Shown: in pieces, positions 53,191 through 63,336 of the stretch
Layout: each line of letters begins with the position of its first letter
Position numbering within the stretch: the stretch's first letter is position 1
Translations under genes and position numbers: made by a program
Notes under the pieces: model-generated
The model's database searches: none
The model's input: the letters and a program-made list of their open reading frames with translations, nothing else
Told to the model about the DNA's origin: nothing
From: Ascarosepion bandense
Lineage: Eukaryota; Mollusca; Cephalopoda; Sepiida; Sepiidae
Length of the DNA: 64,000 nt
Assembly (NCBI GenBank): GCA_037127315.1
Contig: JBBBDQ010000192.1
Coordinates: 6,006,501 to 6,070,500 of the forward strand
Direction: 5' to 3'

Positions 53191-53985
53191 TGCTGTATCT
53201 AGTTATAGATTTACAATACGTTGACACTCTTCTGCTGTATTCTGGAGAATTAATTTCAAATCAATTTCTAATTTAGCAAGTATCCTGAATCTTATTTCCG
53301 CGTCCTTACAAGAAGTTAAAACCTGTACGAATATTAGTTATTTAAGTAAATCCGGAGTTAATTTATTTAACTTGAAGTTCTCGCATTCTTGATTCCCGAA
53401 TCCTGCATAAGCAACAAAATCTTCGTCGTCACACTTAATTATTACATTGCCAACGTGTACTGAATAATGAATTCCTATCACCGAAAATTTTCGATAGTAA
53501 AACTACAATTTCATCAAAATTTATTTTACTTGTTTTTTTTTTTTTTTTTTGAGAAAATAAAATTTACATACTTCTGATGTTCAGCAGGGAGCAATTTTCT
53601 TAATAATAGAGAATTTTTTTTCATCAGTCCAATGAGAACAATCCTTTTAAAAGTTCTCGTCGTATCTTCTATAAGCTAGAAAAATATCCCTTCTTCTGGA
53701 TTGTATAAAAATTTGCTATAAACAACGGCGCCTGGAGTGAATAAATCGGATGTTTTTTTTTATTCTGTAAATAATGATTAAAAAAACCCCTTTGTTGTTG
53801 TTTAATTGTAATTGGTATTCCTGTTTCTCTTTTTTTTTTGTTGCAACTGTTGTTCTTGTTTGTGCTTCCGTTATCATGTACTCCGTTGAATATTTCGTAG
53901 ATTACTTTTTGAAAAACTTCACCTATTACGACGTGTAGGAGACGTATTTTTTCTCTCACAAGTTCAAAAGAATACTCGTCGCCAC
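53191..53985 (-). mobile_element. gypsy gag N-terminal region and leader, eroded
   Basis: By position between the primer-binding site and the zinc knuckle this is gag, but no motif is legible. The primer-site side ends at 53974-53990, where minus reads AAAGTGGCGACGAG, the typical gypsy LTR/primer-site junction. Confidence 0.5.
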
Positions 53986-54996
53986 TTTTGTAAAGTCACA
54001 TATATTAGAAATAAAGCGTATGGGATACACATTTTTTTTTTATTAAAATAAGCAACAAAAACACAATAGAACATTCTAGAAAAATTGGATCAAAACAGCA
54101 GTAGAATTTAGATTACATTTTTATATTTCTCAACCAATCAGCTAAAAACTTAGAATAAGAACATTCTAGAAAAATAGGCTTGGAAGTAAATTAATACAAA
54201 AATATTTAGGCCCTAAAACAAAATAGTAAAATAATAAATCTGATTGGTCAGTAAATGTTTTCACACCCTAATGTTAGGAAGCTTAGTTGATCCCCTATTA
54301 ATGTATATAATACAACAGTTAGAAAGAAAAGTCAGTCATCAAGCAGTCACCCAGCAGGCCATTAAGTCCGCATGACACCGTATACTTTGCCGGCCATGTC
54401 ATTTCTTCCATGCCAAAAGTTCGTGACCTCGCTCCAAGGACCTTAAAAAGAATAAGCCGACAAACTTTCTTTGAGCAACGCGACACGTTGTCGCCAACTG
54501 TAACGCACCAAAATGTAAGTAGGAAAGGCTTATTTACAGACTCTGATAATGCAAACATATACACGTTTTTGGACAAAAATTAACTTCTTGCCAAGTTTAT
54601 ATTTCTCAAAAAGGCAATTTTAGAATCATGTATTTTGTTGGTTTCTACATACCATTTTATTTTGTCACGTAATAAATTGTTTGTTGTTGAATGTCCGTTG
54701 TAAATTATTCCTTCACTTTGCGCGATTGCAAAATTGAGTGTTGTATTCGTGGGGGAAATAATCAACATACAACCCAGCAAATACCAAATCCCCCTCAAGC
54801 TTTCAAAGAATATTGTCAGACGTTTCATTTTGTCTCGCGAATGCTTATTACGTACCCATATTGATATTATTTTTTTACAACGTCACGTGATTCCAGCAGT
54901 ACGATTTCTCTAATTCTAATTACATTAAAACAAGGTCAACTGTGTTTGTTCTTTATCGATCCGTGTTCAAACTTAAATGCCGGCAGCGACTTTTTA

Positions 54997-55001
<5 letters not shown>
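53986..55001 (-). mobile_element. 5' LTR region of gypsy element with ~780-bp extra DNA
   Basis: Both ends match the low-coordinate LTR (54801-54990 with 50213-50400; 53990-54016 with 50183-50210). The middle 54017-54800 has no counterpart there. In this extra DNA a second LTR/primer-site junction reads, on minus, GGTGCGTTACAGTTGGCGACAACG (two parts; 54508-54481). So another LTR element probably lies nested here, or the low copy lost the DNA. Confidence 0.6.

Positions 55002-55003
<2 letters not shown>

Positions 55004-55048
<45 letters not shown>
55004..55048. repeat. (TA)n microsatellite
   Basis: Clean TA array adjoining the LTR end. Confidence 0.95.
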
Positions 55049-55053
<5 letters not shown>

Positions 55054-55189
55054 ACTATAATACAGTATTGTTATTAATAGGTATTATGCAGCGAAGTTTT
55101 AAAAATATACTGCTCAGTAACAAATAGACAGACGTACGATAATATTGTTAAAGCATTAAGTATTACTATATATAAGAGAGAGAGAGTGA
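55049..55189. other. AT-rich unique DNA
   Basis: Nothing recognised. Confidence 0.4.
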
Positions 55190-55580
55190 GATATTATCGT
55201 CTAATTTACGCAAAAATGAAAATAACTTTGACATTTCATTTTAACAGATATATGTGCCAAAATTACTCAAACATATCTTATAAAGAATAGATTTATTCAA
55301 TAAAATCGACATTGGCTTCAACCATGGCCTCTAGACGACTTCGGAATCCTCCTGGAATTCTTTTGAAGGGTGTTCTTGTTTAAGTTGTTGGATGCTGTCA
55401 TAGTTAATCTTTGGCGTTACTAGAAGTTTTGTTAGTCACTTGTTCAACTGCACTCCACTCATAATAATCAAGAGAGTTGTAATCTGGTGAGTTAGGTGGC
55501 CAGATGTAACGGGTGGTGTGGTCGCAAAAATTGTCTGACAGCCATGACCGGGTTCTTCTGCTTATATTTCTCGAAATATA
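55190..55580 (-). mobile_element. Tc1-like transposase 3' fragment
   Basis: Matches 63355-63720 over its length: ATCGTCTAATTTACGC, TTGGCTTCAACCATGGCCTC, AGACGACTTCGGAATCCTCC, GGCCAGATGTA and GACAGCCATGACCGGGTTC. Minus-strand text contains RRIPKSSRGHG and QFLRPH, around the third catalytic residue. A truncated right end TIR remains at 55190. 5' part missing. Confidence 0.75.
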
Positions 55581-55814
55581 CAAAGTATCTATCTAGCGAG
55601 ATTTCTCGAATATTAAGGCCGCTAGATGTAAATAAATAAATACACTGTTTAATAATAAAACACAGCATCTACACAAATTATTGTGATTATTCATGAAAAA
55701 TAAACAAATAAATTAATGATATATCTAATTCAATCCATTTCCTGATATGTATATTTCGAGAATCGGGAGAAGTTTGTGTTTAAAAGTACTATTCGGGCTG
55801 TGTATGTGTGTTTT
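55581..55814. other. AT-rich unique DNA
   Basis: Nothing recognised. Confidence 0.4.
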
Positions 55815-56470
55815 CATTTTTGTGTCAACCTTTAGCTATTTCGTACGTTTCCTTTTTTTCTGGTAATCGTACTTGTACGTTTAACGAGTTCTTGGGATGT
55901 TGGTACATCAAAAGTATTATACAGTATTTGCATAGGTTCTTCCTTTCTTGCGGGTCTTTCTTCAATAAACCCTTTCTTTAACTGATTGCAATGTCTTTTG
56001 CGTCCCCATTTTTTCCCTTTCACCATGTATATCATCTTTACAATTCGTGACATTATTACGCTGTCTTCTCACATTTTTGTTTCATTTTAATATACTATGA
56101 GAAACTATTTCGCCAATCTTGAGAAATTTTGTGTCCTTTTTGTTATTTGTTGTTATTCTTTTTTGACTTGCTAACAACTTGTAGAAGGTCGATTTAATTT
56201 TGGGGGGGAACATCAATTCTGTCGTCGACATGCTTGATGGTGCATTCGGATTTGGCGTTTTCCTGTAAACTCTCAAAAGTTTTAGTTGTTTCTGGAGTTC
56301 CAACAGCTGCTAATGTTTCTGTTGTATTTTTACCACATAAGCTAATATTTCCTCTATATTTGAAGAATAACTTTTTTCTATCTTTTTTTATAGTCCAAAT
56401 AAAAAATTAAACCAACGTTGATCAAAATTCTCGTCGACACTGTTATCATGTGTGCCGAAGCAAAAAGTAT
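55815..56470 (-). mobile_element. internally deleted gypsy element (gag start fused to integrase end)
   Basis: Minus strand: a primer-site junction at 56460-56436 (GATAACAG then TGTCGACGAGAATT), then about 80 codons beginning the internal region (EEILAYVVKIQQKH), fused to ELQKQLKLLRVYRKTPNPNA and STTELMFPPKIKSTFYKLL (integrase C-terminal half, 56303-56082), and KMIYMVKGKKWGRKRHCNQL with FIEERPARKEEP (integrase tail, 56053-55832). Everything from the zinc knuckle to the integrase core is missing. Same lineage as 50-55 kb by the NTFDVP-type tail. Confidence 0.75.
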
Positions 56471-57060
56471 TTTTTCCTACTTGTTATAACTGAGTTTGAT
56501 TTCTATATCCTTGGCACACTTTGAATTTGAGTTTTGTTTAACGGCATATCAACATCTGTGGGTTATTTAATGCCGAAAATGTGGGGTTTTAAGGTATTTT
56601 TTAAATGTTCGTTTATAGTGAGAAGGATGATTTAGTCAGATTTTAATGAAGTTTTTTTTGTTTTTATTTTTTGTTTAGAAAACTGAAAATGTCTTCTAGT
56701 TTTGTAATCAAAATTGCTTTGCTGAGAATATTTTTTCTTTCAAAGATGTGTTATGGTAATAATGTTTTCTTTAAAAATGTATTGTTGGTAATATTTTTCC
56801 TTCAAAAAGGTATATTTTTCTATAAAGGTCTTTTTTATGTATATATTTCTATAAAAGTGTATTTTTATACTTTCATAGTGTGTGACCCCAGTTTAGTGGT
56901 TAACTATTTGCCCATAGCTAGAACCCTAACAGGTGCTATCACTCCGGGTCAGGGTGGACCTGAGAACAACAGCAATGCATTTTACCGTCATGCACAGGAC
57001 CACTTCGCACCCTTGTTAACACTCGTATGAGTTTCGATTCTTCATCGCCACTGTTATAAC
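56471..57060 (-). mobile_element. probable LTR sequence with a further primer-site junction
   Basis: A fourth minus-strand junction lies at 57056-57036: GTTATAACAG then TGGCGATGAAGAATCG. The preceding (higher) DNA would be its LTR. 56620-56880 is T-rich with repeating TATTTTT.CTTTAAA-like units. No coding motif. Confidence 0.4.
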
Positions 57061-57441
57061 TCGCTTTCTAACGGATATAATTATAGGTCTTGGTTATGCT
57101 ACTCGCCTTGACATCTGTTAGAAATGTAGTTGACTTCTTTTTTTTACTCATTTGGAGTTATTTATTTAAGGCCTCTAGACTAGTTCATTTACGTTACTTA
57201 ATACACACACACACACACACACACACATACACACATATATATTATAAAATATACATATTGTTTTACAGCTATAGCATGACTCAGAGTTTCATGCCCTATA
57301 CAATCATGAGGTGCATATTATGAACTGACCTTATTGGATTTAGGATTTCTGTATGAAATTCCGAGTCATCGTATAAACGTTGGCCAATGCGTATATTTAT
57401 TAATATATACTTAATAACTCTGTTATATATCTGATTTATTA

Positions 57442-57485
<44 letters not shown>

Positions 57486-58510
57486 AAATAAATTTTCAAT
57501 ATTCAAAAATGTTGAATGAACATTTCGACATAAAATCCCTAAGAGAGATTTTACATCTCAGCAACGGTACTTCTTTCAAAATGGAAAAAAAAATAAGAAT
57601 AAAAAGAGAGAAAGATAAAATAAATAAATAAATAAATAAATAAATAAAATATAAAATGACGGTTAAGATTTGAGAAATTTACGTCACAAAAAATTACGGA
57701 AGTAATTCATGTCTAATTTTAGATTTTAACTTTTAGATAGAGTTGTAAGTGAAGAAATGGAAAATTTGGTTTCGTCTAGCTTACAGAGGAAGGGGTTAGA
57801 AGTGGTGTTAAGTTGACAATAGGGTTAAACAAAACAGAAAGGGGAGTGGGAAGTAAGAAAAATAAATAAAAAATAAAAAAACAATGAAATAAAGACAAAG
57901 AAATGAAAGAATAGAAAGGAAAAAAGAGAAGATAAAAGAAAAAAAGAAAAAATGTCCATATTAGAAACGCTCGATACGTGTCAAACAAAAATAACCTTAT
58001 ACATGGGTCAAAGTATTAGAAAACAGAGACTTTTTAGAAAAAGCAAATTTAGGGGAAAAATTCATATTCTTTTATTATTGTCTGTCTTTAACAATGTGTT
58101 TCTCTCTCTTATTTTTTTCATACTCTATATCCATTTTCATCTTAGCGGCGTTATTGCTTTGCTTGATAAAAATATGTATCTTTGTACAACTTTAAATTCA
58201 ACCGGCATTTTTTTTAAGGTTTTTTTTTCTTCATGTTTTCCTGTTTCTGAATAAGTTCTTTATGTAGTAAGTTTTTGCTTATCGAAACTTGGTACAACTC
58301 GTGAACATGTTGATCATCACATCACAACTAAAATATAACTACTTGGACGAAATAAATATTAGTAGATAATCCCTATTTAGCACACGCTTTTAAGTAAAAC
58401 ACAAAAAAATGGAAATCATTATTATACAAATGAAACAATCAATACAAAGTAAAATGATTTTCATGATAGGAGACGATATTTTAAATTACTCAAAAATATT
58501 TAATATGCGT

Positions 58511-58512
<2 letters not shown>
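57061..58512. other. AT-rich DNA with microsatellites
   Basis: (CA)n-(TA)n at 57202-57243, (TA)n at 57448-57479, (AAAT)n at about 57620-57648, and a purine-rich stretch at 57800-57955. No gene; the open frames lack motifs. Confidence 0.6.

Positions 58513-58566
<54 letters not shown>
58513..58566. repeat. (AAT)n microsatellite
   Basis: Clean trinucleotide array. Confidence 0.97.
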
Positions 58567-58569
<3 letters not shown>

Positions 58570-58904
58570 CTGAGAAGCATTTGGAGAGAAATCGCCCGCA
58601 TATCACATTTGTCCACAAGAGCAACTATGAACGGTTTTTGATAGACATTAATGGTGCCTTGGGATAAGAACATTGTGAAGGTAGTGCAGGCGAAAACACA
58701 GAAATACCGAAACCTAGCTGTGCAAATCGGAGAACTGCGTCAAGTAGCGGCTGAAGTTGTCCTTATTGTAGTTTGCTCCCTTGGACTATCTGCGATAATC
58801 TTTCTGATTTGTAAAACTATAATTTTGCTATTATTATTTATGTTCGGAGAAAAAAAATAATTATATGCTTCAAAAAAGCAATTTCACTGAAAAATATTTA
58901 TTTC
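58567..58904. other. unrecognised DNA
   Basis: A 69-codon frame at 58651-58860 has a plausible C-terminal hydrophobic helix (AEVVLIVVCSLGLSAIIFLI), but no family is recognised and start context is ordinary. Kept only as a note. Confidence 0.25.
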
Positions 58905-59222
58905 CGTTTATATACTCCACCCATGTCTATTGAACAGGTTAAGAGGCTCATCCCTTGTTCCCTGTTTAGGATGTGGCTTCCGGCTTTCTCTTTTCCAGTC
59001 TTCTTACTTTGTTTTTTTTTTCAATTGGAGTAGATAGATCTATTTATAGCCCAGTTCACACTCCACCCACGCCTATTGAACAGATTAAGAGGCTCATCCC
59101 TTGTTCCCTGTTTAGGATATGGTTTCCGGCTTTCTCTTTTCCAGTCTTTTCACTATTACGTAGCCCCCTGCACATCAGTGGCGTTACCGCCTTGCTCGGG
59201 GTGATACGATAAAAAAAAAACA
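58905..59222 (+). repeat. SINE-2 tandem dimer
   Basis: First unit (from ACTCCACCCATGTCTATTG, 58915) ends at oligo-T then CAATTGGAGTAGATAGA, where the second begins (59032). The second has the full tail TTACGTAGCCCCCTG, GCCTTGCTCGGGGTGATACG and poly-A. The fusion point is the same as in the trimer at 682. Confidence 0.85.
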
Positions 59223-59496
59223 AAACAAAACAATATTTCTACTTTTTCCAGTATTTTTCAATGGAACTCTTTTAGGAACAATTGGATTCTGTTTGGGTTT
59301 TGTTCATAACCAGTATCACTAAAAATAAGCCTTGATTCACGAGAATAAAGACACTACTAACTTCTCATTAATACTATTAACTGTTTTACCTTGTCATAAA
59401 ACATATGGAACTATTTTTCAGGGTGTAGAAAAAGTTATAACTATGCAAATTTCCTCCTCTTATCTGTCACAGGTGTGTATTTCAACTAGTATATAT
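59223..59496. other. AT-rich unique DNA
   Basis: Nothing recognised. Confidence 0.4.
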
Positions 59497-59818
59497 ACAG
59501 AGTCCTCCCAAAAAATGTATACACATTTCAGGAAAGGAAAAAAAACTTACGTAGTTTTATCAAATTGCGATAACATTGTTTACTGTAGTACGATACTTTC
59601 TAGACATATGGCCTTACATTGGTGGCCCTTAGACAAGAAATTGAAAATATATGTGTAACAATTCCCACTGGACACTTTGGCTAACGTTGGCCAAGCAGTA
59701 GTTCTCCGTACTAATAATTGTCTAGGATCTAAAGGTCACCATTTGAAACCTTTTTTGTGATTATAGAGTCCAAAGGTAACTTGCATTAATTTCGTGATGC
59801 CTGAATGAATTTAGTATA

Positions 59819-59863
<45 letters not shown>

Positions 59864-59912
59864 TATCCTTTCTAGATTTGTGTATACATTTTTTGGCGGG
59901 CATTCTTTCTAT
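59497..59912. mobile_element. MITE with ~40-bp TIRs
   Basis: Left CAGAGTCCTCCCAAAAAATG then TATACACATTTC.GGAAAGG; right is the inverse (CCTTTCTAGATTTGTG then TATACATTTTTTGGCGGGC). TA-rich on both sides. Interior of about 330 bp is noncoding and has a (TA)n array at 59822-59858. The CCCAAAAAATGTATACA-type end is Tc1/mariner-like. Confidence 0.8.
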
Positions 59913-59957
59913 ATATATTTATGTATTATGGGTGTGTGTGGGTGTGTGCGCGAGGAG

Positions 59958-59959
<2 letters not shown>

Positions 59960-60035
<76 letters not shown>
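59960..60035. repeat. (GT)n-(GA)n microsatellite
   Basis: TG to 59990, AG to 60034. Confidence 0.97.
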
Positions 60036-60039
<4 letters not shown>

Positions 60040-60279
60040 TGATAGCGTACATCTCTTGCATAACCAGAAGCATGAATTCATTGTTTCAGGGTCTTTTTAG
60101 AATTAAATTTGCAGTATAGGTGATAGGAGAGTTTTGAGACTAAGTCAAATAAAATGAATTTACGATCGCCATCGTTATTGTAATGTGTAAATGTGGGCAT
60201 GTGTGGATGTTTTTGCCGTTAAAGTAAAAAATATATATAAAAAAAGAAAATGAAAAGAAAAATTGAAAATATTTAAAAT
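60036..60279. other. AT-rich unique DNA
   Basis: Nothing recognised. Confidence 0.4.
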
Positions 60280-60690
60280 TATTCCTTTTATTTATGTGAC
60301 TATTGTCTTCATCATTATTATCATATTAACGTTTCGGTCTCTGTACGCTCAGACCTTTCGGTGGCTAGAATTTAGAAATAAACTCTTTAATTTGCTAACT
60401 GGGGTAGATTGTTCTCATTCCAAGAACATGTCGTTTCCAGATGTGTTAGTTAACTCAAATCTCTAAGTTTTTGTTCATCACTACAGTCGCTAAGTATTGA
60501 AATTACAATAGTTACTCATGTAATTGGATCCAACCACTGTTTTTATTTTGAAAAACACATTGGGCCATGTATCTTTGAGGAATGGATATTTGGAACTTAT
60601 AAACCTAATGTCTTAGTAACCATTAAGGAATCAGCACATATACTGGGCCACAAATATCAAATGAATACAATATGGGAACCAGTAATATGA
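60280..60690 (+). mobile_element. Penelope-like 3' region remnant
   Basis: AACGTTTCGGTCTCTGTACG at 60330 parallels the block at 1450. 60645-60690 reads ESAHILGHKYQMNTIWEPV, which matches the end of the endonuclease remnant at 1690-1760 (MLRYKNLLSRPSIEM.IIWEP) with a short deletion. It runs straight into SINE-1. Confidence 0.5.
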
Positions 60691-60692
60691 GA

Positions 60693-60994
60693 CGTGCGTT
60701 GTGGTACAGTAGATATCGGCTCGGAACGAGAAATTGGAGAGCTGTGTTCGATTTCTAGTTGAATTCCCTGCATTCACTTACGCGCAAATGCCCTTGGGAA
60801 AGGTATTAATTCGTCTCTTCAGTTATGGGTTAAATAACAGAACAATGCGTTATATAGCCTTGGCTGGCAACCAGTCTACCACATAAGATAATGGTAACCT
60901 ACTGCAGGATAATCTTCTGCCCAGTCAGTCATGTCCCTTTCGAGACATGATCGTCCAAGCATGTATCATGTATGGCATTTAACTGACTGACTGA
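60693..60994 (+). repeat. SINE-1, full-length
   Basis: GTTGTGGTACAGTAGATATC, TCGGAACGAGAAATTGGAG, B box TGTTCGATTTC at 60747, the body, and hairpin CATGTCCC-TTTC-GAGACATG at 60931 (one mismatch), ending TAACTGACTGACTG. Confidence 0.85.
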
Positions 60995-61340
60995 ATACGG
61001 AGTGCTGAAAAAAACAATTACAATCACCAATATTGTAATATAAACTCTGGTAAAAATAGTAGATGCAAATAATATAAATAACGCATCCTAGAAATATAGC
61101 CAAATATATTTCTTTTAACCTATTTCTGTTCTTTTATTTTTATCGCAACTCTCTTATTATTTAATTCCGTAGACTAATTGATGACAATTAAATAATCAGA
61201 ATTTATTGGAGATAAAGATCAAGCTTCCAAAAAGATTTGAGCTTATTCTTAGGATCCAGTTTTACCGTGGCATCATCATACCGATAAGGCTACAACCACC
61301 ACGATGAGTATAGTTTTCTGCGCACAAATATATATACTAC
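60995..61340. other. AT-rich unique DNA
   Basis: Nothing recognised. Confidence 0.4.
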
Positions 61341-61440
61341 GCTATACTTAATGTAGTAAATATCAGCTCACCAGTACAGAAACAACTCATAAAGATTGAA
61401 TGAACTACATCACTAATATGAATATATTAACCATTACGCT
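61341..61440 (-). ncRNA. very degenerate hammerhead-SINE remnant (tentative)
   Basis: Minus strand: TAGCGTAATGGTTAA (box A-like, 61441), then TGTACTGGTGAGCTGATATTT where copies B and C have CCGTACTGATGAGCTGTGATA. The GAAA box and stem III cannot be found. Proximity of a TA run downstream is as in other copies. Weak. Confidence 0.2.
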
Positions 61441-61972
61441 ACGATACAAGGACGCATTTTAAAAGCTAATCAGTGTATTGAGAGACAGAAAGATTTCGTT
61501 AGAAAGAAAGCAATACTGGACTGTTATGTGATATATGTCCTCATAAATGGCAGCAAATGCTGGTCAATCGCCTAAAAAATGAAAGAGAGACACGAAACAA
61601 CAAAAATGTAGTTCTACAGAAGGATGCTGAGGATACCATGCATCAAACATGAGAGCAACGACAATATTTTGGAAAGGATACAGACAGAAAGGAAACTTGT
61701 ACTTAACAGGAAGAGACAGCTGAAGTTTCTGAGATACGTAATAAAGGAGGAGGGTTTGGAGAATCTAATACTCACAGGGCGGATAGAGAGAAAGAGAGAC
61801 TGGGAAGAGCGGGATTAGGGTACTTGTTGGGTTTGAGTAAGTGGATTGCAGAGCAGGGTCTGGGAGTGATACTAAAGTAAAAGTGTTAAGAGCGACAAGG
61901 GATAAGCGTAAGTGGAGGTCCATGATCGCCTCATACCTGAAATGACCCGGCACATAAAGAAGAAGAAGTCGG
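61440..61972 (+). mobile_element. LINE-A 3' copy
   Basis: Order from 61448: ACGCATTTTAAAAGC, TGTTATGTGATATATGTCCT, GGCAGCAAATGCTGG, CTACAGAAGGATGCTGAGG. A 64-codon frame at 61624-61818 keeps MLRIPCIKHESNDNILERIQ, RKLVLNRKRQLKFLRYVIK and GLENLILTGRIERKRDW. The 3' end is ATGATCGCCTCATACCTG...CACATAAAG with an (AAG)n tail. 5'-truncated after the palm. Confidence 0.85.
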
Positions 61973-62944
61973 GCGCACTGCTGTACTGAATTTACGCCGA
62001 AGTGCGCAAATATCAATTGCATATCACTGGTAGCAGACATGGGTAACCAAACCGTTTGGTATTGGTGAGCACGAAACCGGAAGTGGAGAAAGGAACGCAA
62101 ATGAGATGAAGAAAGAGTTAGAAGGCGAGTTGCGCATGGAGTGGAGGCGGTGGTAAGGAGGCCGATTTCAAAAGAAATAAGTGATGACAACAGACTTAAA
62201 AGGTGGAAGTGGAGGCCAGGGTTATGGAGGATAGGATAAATTCTGTTCGTTAATCTCTACTCGACAGATCTAAGCAAATTAAGTAACACATGTCGAAAGT
62301 TTGGGTTGTGGCTCAGCTGGTTTGCATCTTCATCTTCATCATAACCCTTAGAATCATGATTATTATTACCGATAAGAAGAATCAATATTACTTATTAACC
62401 ACGTCTGGGTGGAGGACAGGGCCTCAAGTGTGGGCCACCGTTTAAATACAAAAATTCTCCACAAGCAATGGTAGGCAAGACTTGCATATTAACCTTTTTA
62501 CTCGATGAGTTTCACAAGCATTATCTGTGATGAGTAATCTGGATATGATTCAAAGTGTAAAGGATGTTGTGCTGAGGCTATACACAAATATCTAGTCATT
62601 TTATATAAGGTACTTGAGCATACACTGATTTTGCCACACACTTACACACACACATATGATAAAATAAAGAACTAAGTAGGAAATGTGTCTTAATCTAACA
62701 GGTTTCACTTTTATTCAAGCTTCTTCAAAATTATTTTAAAGTTAGAAAAACAAAAAACAGAGACGACGACTGGAATGTTGTTTGGGATTTTATTCTTATT
62801 GCTTAGATATGTGTCGCGTGTAAATGTCTGTATGTATAGGCACGCTTGTTTCTTTATATGTATGTGTGTGTGATAATACACGTGTCGAGTTTAATTTAAC
62901 TCACGAAACAGCCAGAAAAAAAAGGAAAAACTACAAGTACCTCT
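61973..62944. other. unrecognised DNA
   Basis: 61975-62230 is relatively G/A-rich on plus and unlike its surroundings; no motif in any frame. The 141-codon minus frame at 62190-61765 mostly reads LINE-A antisense and is not a gene. 62395-62460 (CACGTCTGGGTGGAGGACAG) is unassigned. Confidence 0.35.
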
Positions 62945-63013
62945 CGTTCTCTATCTGTAAATATCTGCATGTCGTTAGATTTACGTTGTAATTTCTAATA
63001 AATGTTCAAAGAA

Positions 63014-63085
<72 letters not shown>

Positions 63086-63239
63086 GCATTTGTGCGTGTG
63101 TGTGTGTGTATACGTGTGTACGAATAAATAGATAATATACAGGGTGTGATGGATGAATAATTCTCTCTCTGATAGTATCTATATGTTTTTAGATATACGT
63201 TGTAATCTCTAATAAGTGTATAAGCAGTCGATTGATAAA

Positions 63240-63285
<46 letters not shown>

Positions 63286-63336
63286 GTGTATGTATGTGCG
63301 CGCGTGTGTGTACGTGTGCATGCATATACAGATAAC
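62945..63336 (+). repeat. ~200-bp tandem duplication, each with (TCTA)n
   Basis: Unit 1 (62950-63165) and unit 2 (63170-63345) share TTAGATTTACGTTGTAAT.TCTAATAA, (TCTA)n arrays at 63017-63085 and 63240-63285, a GTGTGTG..TACGTGTG block and ATACAG.TAA.ATAC..GG..TG.ATGGAT. Unit 1 also contains ACAGGGTGTGATGGAT, which resembles the Tc1-like TIR that ends unit 2. Confidence 0.8.

Noticed and set aside
50181..55001. Infectious endogenous retrovirus
   Set aside because: Domains and junctions fit a Ty3/gypsy retrotransposon; no envelope-like frame is visible and all domains are interrupted.
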